A stretch of DNA of 23,333 bases. Source: an uncultured Clostridia bacterium (GTDB lineage: Bacteria > Bacillota > Clostridia > UBA1381). The notes below the pieces were generated by a model. That model worked only from the letters and a program-made list of their open reading frames with translations. It had not been told where the DNA came from and did no database searches. The stretch lies in contig CAKSFY010000025.1 in the NCBI GenBank assembly GCA_934454035.1, positions 1-23,333 on the forward strand, written 5' to 3'. Shown here piece by piece: positions 7,854 to 13,911 of the stretch. Numbering within the stretch: the first letter of the stretch is position 1; every line of letters begins with the position of its first letter. Both the position numbers and the translations under genes were made by a program.

Positions 7854-8366
7854 TTACAGTTTTTTCTCCATACATACCAAATTAATGCCGTCTATCCCGT
7901 TAAACACGCAGCCGACAACTCCGGATTCGATAAATCCGAGCTTTTTGTAAAGCGCTCTTGCGGCGGAGTTATTTACATTGGTATCCATTCTAAGAACCTT
8001 GCAGCCGTTTTCTCTTGCATAATTTTCATAAAAATCAACAAATTGCGTTCCGCATCCCTTGCCCTTAACGCTCGGAGAAACAACAAGCGTATGCAAAACC
8101 ATAACCTCATTGTCTGCCGCCTCGAACTGCCAGTTTACAAGAGCATATTCTTTTTCCTGCTTTTTATTGATTTTTGCGGCAGCTGCAATCTGCCCGTCTG
8201 ATTCCATTACAAAAAGCTCACCGTCCTCCAGAGCCTTTTGCGCGGTTTCCTTTGTAGGATACACTCCCTTTACCCATCCGGTTTTATTCGGCATATCCAA
8301 AATATCATTATATATTTTTTCAATATAATTAATATCCTCTGTTTTTGCTTTTCTTATTCCTGTCAT
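7854..8366 (-). CDS. GNAT-family N-acetyltransferase
   Basis: A 170-aa single-domain acetyltransferase. The acetyl-CoA binding region is LVVSPSVKGKGCGTQFVDF, a mild variant of the R/Q-x-x-G-x-G loop. It is followed by NGCKVLRMDTNVNNSAARALYKKLGF, the usual motif B ending in YxKLGF. The N-terminus IRKAKTEDINYIEKIYND is typical of the family. The start has GAGG 9 nt upstream, and the gene begins 10 bp after tgt. GNAT proteins acetylate small amines, sugars or protein N-termini, and nothing here identifies the acceptor. Confidence 0.85.
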   Translation of the reverse strand: MTGIRKAKTEDINYIEKIYNDILDMPNKTGWVKGVYPTKETAQKALEDGELFVMESDGQIAAAAKINKKQEKEYALVNWQFEAADNEVMVLHTLVVSPSVKGKGCGTQFVDFYENYARENGCKVLRMDTNVNNSAARALYKKLGFIESGVVGCVFNGIDGINLVCMEKKL

Positions 8367-8376
8367 AAAATTTTCC

Positions 8377-9510
8377 TCATCTTATTCTTTTATCCAGCTT
8401 TTCGGAATATTCATGTCTGAATTCGTCAAAGCGATCCTCTTCTATTGCATTTCTTATCATTGCCATAAGCTCGTTATAAAAATACAGATTGTGTATTACC
8501 GCAAGTCTCATACCGAGCATTTCCTTCGCCTTGAAAAGATGGCGTATATACGCTCTTGAATAATGCCTGCACGCTTCGCAGCCGCACTCCGAATCAATTG
8601 GTGACATATCTCTTTCAAATTTCTGATTCATAATATTCATCGTTCCGTGTCTTGTGAATATAAATCCGTGGCGTGCATTTCTCGACGGCATTACACAGTC
8701 GAAAAAGTCTATTCCTCTTGCAACACTCTCTATAATATTCGACGGAGTTCCGACACCCATCAAATATCTCGGCTTATCCTCCGGTGCATGCGGCAGAGTT
8801 ACGTCCAGAATATGATACATAGTCTCATGGCTTTCACCGACTGCAAGTCCGCCTATTCCGTAGCCCGGCAAATCAAGCTTTGCTATATCCTGCATATGCT
8901 TGATTCTCAGCTCGTCAACTATTCCGCCCTGATTGATTCCGAAAAGCATTTGCTCCTTATTAATCGTATCGTCAAGGGAATTCAGCCTTTTCATTTCATC
9001 TCTGCATCTTACAAGCCAGCGGTATGTCCTCTCGCATGACGCTTTAACATATTCATACGGTGCGGGATTTTTTACACATTCGTCAAATGCCATCGCTATA
9101 GTAGAAGCAAGATTTGACTGAATCTGCATGCTTTCCTCGGGTCCCATAAATATCTTGTGCCCGTCTATATGCGACTGAAAGCTTACTCCCTCCTCCGTAA
9201 TTTTCCGCAAAGAGGCAAGTGAAAAAACCTGAAAACCGCCGCTGTCGGTAAGGATAGGTCTGTCCCAATTCATAAATTTATGCAGTCCGCCAAGCTCCTT
9301 TATGAGCTTATCTCCTGTTCTGACATGAAGATGATATGTGTTGGACAACTCTATCTGACAACCGAGATTTTTCAAATCCTCGGTTGAAACCGCGCCTTTT
9401 ATCGCAGCCACCGTTCCGACATTCTGAAATACCGGAGTCTGAACGGTTCCGTGAATCGTCTTGAATTCACCGCGCCTTGCAAGCCCGTTTGTGTGTAATA
9501 TTTTAAACAT
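8377..9510 (-). CDS. tgt: Queuine/preQ1 tRNA-guanine transglycosylase
   Basis: Exchanges guanine 34 of GUN-anticodon tRNAs for preQ1 in bacteria, on the queuosine pathway. At 377 aa it is full length. The base-binding Asp lies in LTDSGGFQVFSL (D89). GGLAVGE (220-226) is present, and the nucleophile lies in FFDCVMPSRNARHG (D271), with the common Thr of PTR replaced by Ser. The zinc site is C309, C311, C314 and H340. No other queuosine genes are in the window. It lies 18 bp after the esterase and 10 bp before the GNAT gene in a compact operon. AAGG about 12 nt upstream supports the ATG at 9510. Confidence 0.97.
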   Translation of the reverse strand: MFKILHTNGLARRGEFKTIHGTVQTPVFQNVGTVAAIKGAVSTEDLKNLGCQIELSNTYHLHVRTGDKLIKELGGLHKFMNWDRPILTDSGGFQVFSLASLRKITEEGVSFQSHIDGHKIFMGPEESMQIQSNLASTIAMAFDECVKNPAPYEYVKASCERTYRWLVRCRDEMKRLNSLDDTINKEQMLFGINQGGIVDELRIKHMQDIAKLDLPGYGIGGLAVGESHETMYHILDVTLPHAPEDKPRYLMGVGTPSNIIESVARGIDFFDCVMPSRNARHGFIFTRHGTMNIMNQKFERDMSPIDSECGCEACRHYSRAYIRHLFKAKEMLGMRLAVIHNLYFYNELMAMIRNAIEEDRFDEFRHEYSEKLDKRIR

Positions 9511-9528
9511 TTTTAAGTAAAACCTTTC

Positions 9529-10338
9529 TTATATTTTTTCCGCCCACTCGCATGCCTCATCTACCCATTTTGCCATATGCTTATTATTGTACTTTTCACA
9601 ATAACCGACCGACGTTATATTGTTTGCAAGCGCAATACCGTGCGGAGAATCCGGATAAATATGCATCTCAAAGGTAAGTCCGTGCTCCCTGTAGGCATTT
9701 GCCAGCGTAAGAGAGTTTCTTACGTCAACCGCCTCATCATTTGAAGTATGGACTGCAAAAAGCGGAGAAGACTTTTCACTGACATGATTTTCTATACTCA
9801 CTCTTTCCAGCTCCTCTTTTTCGGGATTATCCTTTCCCAAAAGATTTTGGAAACTTCCGAAATGAGGATAATGCACTCCCGAAATGACCGGATATACCAA
9901 AATCATTCCGGCCGGCTTGTTATATCCGAAGGGCATTTCAACCTCGTCATATATTTCTTTCATATCCCACATTGTTCCGAGACTGGCGGCTAAATGTCCG
10001 CCTGCCGAAAACCCCGTCACAAAAACTCTGTCCGAATTGATATTATACTCATCGGCATGATCCTTTATATGTTTCATTGCTTTTGAGGCTTCTATAAGCT
10101 GAGCAGGGAATGTTTTTTTCCTTGCAACGGAATAGTGCAGCACAAAAGCATTATAACCGTGAGGCATAAATGCCATAGCTATCGGCTCGCCCTCTCTGTC
10201 CGAACACACTCCGTAGTATCCGCCGCCCGGTATTACCAAAATGGCATCCCTTACAAATTCACCGACTTTGTCGGCAATATAAGCCTCAAGATATACATTT
10301 TCATCGCCGGCGTCAAGCTGTATTTTTTTATAAATCAT
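9529..10338 (-). CDS. Alpha/beta hydrolase, probable acetyl esterase (BD-FAE-like)
   Basis: A 269-aa esterase of the alpha/beta hydrolase fold. The oxyanion segment is VIPGGGYYG (35-43). The nucleophile elbow is GFSAGGH with Ser111, and the probable acid Asp and base His are in TSNDEAVD (about 201-205) and SPHG (H233). This form is common in carbohydrate acetyl esterases. There is no signal peptide, so it is cytoplasmic. A longer frame reaches 10401, but the promoter hexamers (10373-10401) lie inside that extension. The ATG at 10338 (MIYKKIQLD) is therefore the start, although its ribosome site is weak. It is the first gene of the six-gene operon and diverges from the sialidase-like gene. Confidence 0.87.
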   Translation of the reverse strand: MIYKKIQLDAGDENVYLEAYIADKVGEFVRDAILVIPGGGYYGVCSDREGEPIAMAFMPHGYNAFVLHYSVARKKTFPAQLIEASKAMKHIKDHADEYNINSDRVFVTGFSAGGHLAASLGTMWDMKEIYDEVEMPFGYNKPAGMILVYPVISGVHYPHFGSFQNLLGKDNPEKEELERVSIENHVSEKSSPLFAVHTSNDEAVDVRNSLTLANAYREHGLTFEMHIYPDSPHGIALANNITSVGYCEKYNNKHMAKWVDEACEWAEKI

Positions 10339-10372
10339 ATATGTACCAACTTTCTGATTATAGATACTTTTT

Positions 10373-10401
10373 ATTATAATACGTTTTGACATTTTTTGCA
10401 A
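10373..10401 (-). promoter_or_regulatory. Promoter of the esterase-tgt operon
   Basis: On the minus strand TTGCAA (10396-10401) and a perfect TATAAT (10373-10378) are exactly 17 bp apart. Transcription would start near 10366, leaving a leader of about 28 nt before the ATG at 10338. This placement is the reason for rejecting the longer reading frame. Confidence 0.7.
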
Positions 10402-10411
10402 GAGATTTGCA
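10395..10411. repeat. TTTGCA direct pair between the divergent promoters
   Basis: TTTGCA occurs at 10395-10400 and 10406-10411, 11 bp apart, about one helical turn. The first overlaps the -35 of the esterase operon, and the second lies between the two divergent -35 elements. It could be an operator for joint control. Two hexamers in AT-rich sequence can also occur by chance. Confidence 0.25.
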
Positions 10412-10419
10412 CCAAAAAC

Positions 10420-10448
10420 TTGAATAAATACTGCTGATATGTTATAAT
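10420..10448 (+). promoter_or_regulatory. Promoter of the sialidase-like gene
   Basis: TTGAAT (10420-10425) and TATAAT (10443-10448) are separated by exactly 17 bp, placing the start near 10455. GGAG at 10468-10471 stands 9 nt before the ATG at 10481. The -35 elements of this promoter and of the divergent esterase promoter are only 18 bp apart. Confidence 0.7.
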
Positions 10449-10480
10449 TGCATTATAATTTGTATACGGAGCTGATTGAC

Positions 10481-11746
10481 ATGAAAATAATTATAGATAA
10501 TCCTGTCCTTGTATATTCTCCGCCGGTAAACGAAAACACTTCTAAATGGGGTGTATATGCAATTCCGCGAATGTGGCGCGCTCCGGGCGGTGAATTGGTT
10601 GTACGCTTTAACGGAGAGGAAGATTCGGGAACGGCGGCACAATGCGTTCCTAATTTATATTTTGTATCAAATGATGACGGAGAAAGCTGGCATGAGGATA
10701 AGTTCGGCGAAGAGCATTATGACATAAAATACTTAACCGGCATAAATCCTCCGTTTATTACACTTTCTAACGGAGATACAATCGGAGTCAGATACAAGGA
10801 TAAGCTTCTCCCGATAAAAAATATTAAATCGGAAAAAACATTCCGTCAGCCGTGCGGCTCGTCCGTATTGGAGGTATATAAATACGGAGATATACCGTCA
10901 GAATGTGCTGATATTGAGCTTTTTTCCAAAAAAACGGGCAAAACTCAAAAAATAAATTATGATTTTCCCGAACGGGAGGTATTGGTGAACGCAAAGGCTT
11001 TCGAAAACAATGAGTTTATTGAGCTGCCGCGATATGTTCAGGCAAATATATTCTGGTCGCCGTATTTTACCGGAATTACAGAACTTTCGGACGGAACGCT
11101 CGGCGCTGTCACACACGGGCAAAACCCGAATGTTTCGGACAGGCAGTGTGAGGACGCATACTTTATCGTCTCTGAGGACGACGGCAAAACATGGCGAAAA
11201 CGAAGCACCGTTGCAGACGGCTCATCAATGCCGCTCGGCTGCTGCGGAGACGGCGGCGAAATGTCTTTGACAAAATCGTCAAACGGTAACCTTATCTGCG
11301 CAATGCGTACAGATATGAGTACCACTGACGAAACACTGCCCTGCGGCACGCTTGTATGCGTTTCGGAGGATAACGGCTTTACATGGTCTGAGCCGTCATT
11401 CGCCGCAGATTCCAGCGTGACCCCTCATGTCGCTGCACTTTCGGATGGAATTGTACTTTTGATTTACGGTCGTCCCGGTGTGCATTTTAAAATATCCGAA
11501 GATAACGGACATACCTGGAGCAGCTCATATCCGATTATAGGAAAAACGCTTTCGGAGGAACTTGCAAGCGGAAATACATATGCAAACGCAAAATATTTTG
11601 ACTCTTGCAGCTACAGTAACACATTCATTGAAAAACTGTCCGATAATACCGTTCTTGTACTTTATAACGATTTAAAATATGATGACGGCGACGGCAAATG
11701 CCATAAAGCAGCATTTGTAAGAAAAATTACTGTCACCGCAGAATAA
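10481..11746 (+). CDS. Sialidase-fold (BNR/Asp-box) glycosidase-like protein
   Basis: A 421-aa six-bladed propeller-type protein with four Asp boxes: SNDDGESW (63-70), SEDDGKTW (231-238), SEDNGFTW (295-302) and SEDNGHTW (339-346). The segment GGEMSLTKSSNGNLICAMRT resembles the Glu- and Arg-bearing strand of sialidases. The N-terminal IPRMWRAPGGELVVRFNGEED stands where sialidases have the RIP motif but is not a canonical match. No signal peptide is present, so it would act inside the cell. The frame begins at a TTG (10448) that is part of the -10, so the ATG at 10481 is used. True sialidase activity is uncertain, and another exo-glycosidase of the same fold is as likely. Confidence 0.75.
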   Translation: MKIIIDNPVLVYSPPVNENTSKWGVYAIPRMWRAPGGELVVRFNGEEDSGTAAQCVPNLYFVSNDDGESWHEDKFGEEHYDIKYLTGINPPFITLSNGDTIGVRYKDKLLPIKNIKSEKTFRQPCGSSVLEVYKYGDIPSECADIELFSKKTGKTQKINYDFPEREVLVNAKAFENNEFIELPRYVQANIFWSPYFTGITELSDGTLGAVTHGQNPNVSDRQCEDAYFIVSEDDGKTWRKRSTVADGSSMPLGCCGDGGEMSLTKSSNGNLICAMRTDMSTTDETLPCGTLVCVSEDNGFTWSEPSFAADSSVTPHVAALSDGIVLLIYGRPGVHFKISEDNGHTWSSSYPIIGKTLSEELASGNTYANAKYFDSCSYSNTFIEKLSDNTVLVLYNDLKYDDGDGKCHKAAFVRKITVTAE

Positions 11747-11766
11747 TAAATAGCAGTAGAAAAATA

Positions 11767-11831
11767 ATGCCATGGACAAACCGGGCGAAAGCAAGGATAT
11801 TTCTTGATTTCGCCCGATTTGTCCATGGCAT
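11767..11831 (-). terminator. Long near-perfect hairpin between convergent genes
   Basis: Arms 11767-11790 and 11808-11831 (24 nt each) pair with one non-Watson-Crick position. The loop region CAAGGA/TTCTTG extends the stem by about six more pairs to a 3-nt loop. In minus-strand RNA the odd position is a G-U pair and the stem is followed by TATTTTTC. In plus-strand RNA it is a C-A mismatch with no U-run. It therefore fits best as the terminator of the minus operon ending at 11873, though it also lies 20 bp after the plus-strand sialidase-like gene. The stem is much longer than a usual terminator and could be a palindromic insertion. Confidence 0.65.
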
Positions 11832-11872
11832 ATTACCTGTCACACCTTCTTAAAACTATATTATCTTAATGC

Positions 11873-13849
11873 CTATTCCAAAACAATCATTTGATGATTC
11901 TCAAACTTCTCCACGCAAAATGTCACTGTATCATCTTCTGCGATAAAAGGAATGTCTGTATTCTGCGGTGCAAGAAACACTCTCTGCGCAGGTCTTTTTA
12001 ATTTTATTTTTATCTCCGTATTATATATAGGCGGCAAATCCTCTACAACCGCCACCATAGATGTACGTTTTACCGGCGAAGCATAAAGAAGATGTACTAT
12101 TGTTCTCTTTCCTTGTTCGGTCACTGTTACAGTACCCTGTGACGGTAATGCCGCGGATATGCTTTTAGTGTCCCCAATAAGCATATCAATAAGTGCAATC
12201 AGGATTTCTTTATCTGTAATACTTCCGTTTACCTTAAAATCCTCAAAAATATTCCACGCAATATATATTCCGTCCCTGCCGGATACAATTGCCGGTGAGC
12301 AGCTCGATTCATCATTCGGAGCGTGCTGGTGTGAACAAAAATGTTCAACGGTTCTGTTAAAATACGGATTTTCACGATTTGCCAATATATTCCCCGTGAC
12401 ATTTTTCAGCTTGTAATTTTGCTTATAAATCACATAAGCAGAAGGAAGCAGGCTCTTTAGGTTAAACTCAGGCAGACAATATGTCGGAGCATACTCATTT
12501 GCCCCGTCAAACTCACATCCGAAATCAAGTACGAAGTGTCCGTCCTTATCTGTTGCCGATTTTCCGCTTGATAATACCTTTCCTCCGTTTTTCACATACT
12601 CTTTAAGCTTTTCGCTCAAATAATCGTCACATACTATAATATCCGGTAATACAAGCAGCCTGTATTTTGAAAAATCTTCCCATACATCAATATAATTATA
12701 GAGGAAATGCCCCTCCTGCAAAATTTTCATGCAGCCCGAATCCTGCGTGCTTATTTCCGCGGATACCGCGCTCGAAAAATCATTGCTTTGATAGTAGTTT
12801 TTAATGCACTCAGCACTCAGCACACCAATATCGGCAATATTTACCGCACCTTTCAAATACGGTTCTTTTTTCTCCAATTCCCGATATGCCGTGCCTATTA
12901 ACTCATATGTCGCCGGGTCAAGCCTGCCGCTCGGATGCATTTGGTCTCCTATAGAGCATGCTGCGCCGTTTGCTGCCGAAAGTGCCGCTTCATAACGAAG
13001 TGCATTCGGATGCTTAAAGCCTCCGAACTCACCCCATGTTGTATGAAATTTGCCTGTCATTCCGACAAAATCCATTCCGAGAGTTCTTGCATATGCCGAA
13101 GCAACCGGGAACTGATCATATCCCCAATCCCACGTAGGCAAGCTTTCAAGTTCCAGATGCGTATTAGCTTTCGCCAAATCGCGCCTTCCTATCCGCAAAT
13201 GACCGCCGTTATGAAAAATTTCAATTCCGGGTCTTATCACCTCTGCCGTTTCACGGATACGGTCAATATAATTTTTGTTCACACGCTCTGCCAGCAAAAC
13301 AATATTTTTGTAATCCTCCGGATTCTTTCCCTCATTTATCAGCTGATTTCTGCAAGTCTCGCAAAAACAAGGCTGAATGCAGGTAATGTCAAAAAACAGC
13401 CCGTCAACATCATAATTTTCCAAAACCTCTTTAACCTGCTCCGTAAGGCAATCCAGGTAAGGCGTGTTAAGACAAATTTTATGATACCCCGGCGTTTCAA
13501 AATCCGGTGCCCATGTTGTTGAGCCGTCTCTGTTACGAACCAGCTGATCCTTATGCTCACGGGCATATTTTTCGTCCAATGTGGCCGAAAGATATGCAAT
13601 CGCCTTGACGCCTATCTCATGAGCAGCCTCTACCTCCGAACCGAACAAGTCAAAATCCAGATGCGGATGCATAATATTTGCCTTTGTCGGATGATAGCTC
13701 CACCCATGATGGCATTTTGAAAAAACAGTGATTGAATTGACATGTCCTTTCTTCAATGTATTTTGAAATTCGCGTTTATCAAAGCTTTTTCCTATATCCT
13801 TAATACTTTCACTTGTGTGAAAATCAATATGTACCTGTCTGTAGTCCAT
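11873..13849 (-). CDS. GHL6-like putative glycosidase with GH42-type trimerisation domain
   Basis: A 658-aa cytoplasmic protein with no signal peptide. The N-terminal about 330 residues look like a TIM-barrel of the hypothetical glycosyl hydrolase 6 (GHL6) type. This includes HIDFHTS at the start, FSKCHHGWSYHPT (43-55), DVDGLFFDI (147-155) with a candidate catalytic Asp, and a conserved CFCETC cluster (161-166). Residues of about 340-540 resemble the beta-galactosidase trimerisation (Glyco_hydro_42M) domain, including LLVLPDIIVCDD and NGGKVLSSGKS. A beta-domain closes the protein. The substrate is unknown; related proteins are variously named fucosidase-like or galactosidase-like. AGAGG stands 7 nt before the ATG. 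It is the last gene of the SLH/CBM operon and the only one in it without export signals, so it may process imported products. Confidence 0.7.
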   Translation of the reverse strand: MDYRQVHIDFHTSESIKDIGKSFDKREFQNTLKKGHVNSITVFSKCHHGWSYHPTKANIMHPHLDFDLFGSEVEAAHEIGVKAIAYLSATLDEKYAREHKDQLVRNRDGSTTWAPDFETPGYHKICLNTPYLDCLTEQVKEVLENYDVDGLFFDITCIQPCFCETCRNQLINEGKNPEDYKNIVLLAERVNKNYIDRIRETAEVIRPGIEIFHNGGHLRIGRRDLAKANTHLELESLPTWDWGYDQFPVASAYARTLGMDFVGMTGKFHTTWGEFGGFKHPNALRYEAALSAANGAACSIGDQMHPSGRLDPATYELIGTAYRELEKKEPYLKGAVNIADIGVLSAECIKNYYQSNDFSSAVSAEISTQDSGCMKILQEGHFLYNYIDVWEDFSKYRLLVLPDIIVCDDYLSEKLKEYVKNGGKVLSSGKSATDKDGHFVLDFGCEFDGANEYAPTYCLPEFNLKSLLPSAYVIYKQNYKLKNVTGNILANRENPYFNRTVEHFCSHQHAPNDESSCSPAIVSGRDGIYIAWNIFEDFKVNGSITDKEILIALIDMLIGDTKSISAALPSQGTVTVTEQGKRTIVHLLYASPVKRTSMVAVVEDLPPIYNTEIKIKLKRPAQRVFLAPQNTDIPFIAEDDTVTFCVEKFENHQMIVLE

Positions 13850-13872
13850 TTAATAACCTCTCTGTTATGCCG

Positions 13873-13906
13873 AAGCAGGTCGGGGCATATCTGCCCCAAC
13901 CCGCCT
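13873..13906 (-). promoter_or_regulatory. Intercistronic hairpin in the SLH operon
   Basis: A 15-bp stem with a 4-nt loop lies in the 62-bp gap between the 865-aa SLH gene and the GHL6-like gene. Three positions are G-U pairs in minus-strand RNA but A-C mismatches in plus-strand RNA, so it belongs to the minus transcript. No U-run follows it, so it is not an ordinary terminator. An mRNA-stabilising or processing element that sets different levels for the exported and cytoplasmic genes is plausible but unproven. Confidence 0.55.
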
Positions 13907-13911
13907 TTTCG

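Noticed and set aside
7840..7875. Longer N-terminus of the GT2 glycosyltransferase
   Set aside because: The ATG at 7839 has a strong GAGGA at good spacing and starts just before the GT2 fold; the longer form would overlap the GNAT gene.
10339..10401. Upstream extension of the esterase gene
   Set aside because: The extension contains the -35 and -10 hexamers of its own promoter, and the alpha/beta hydrolase homology begins after the ATG at 10338.
10448..10480. TTG start for the sialidase-like gene
   Set aside because: That codon begins at the last base of the -10 box, upstream of the expected transcription start, while the ATG at 10481 has GGAG 9 nt before it.
12935..13522. 195-aa plus-strand open frame inside the GHL6-like gene
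   Set aside because: Antisense shadow with a Cys/Ile-rich composition and no ribosome site.
13873..13906. Rho-independent terminator after the SLH gene
   Set aside because: No U-run follows the stem on the minus strand and the next gene begins 24 bp later with a good ribosome site.
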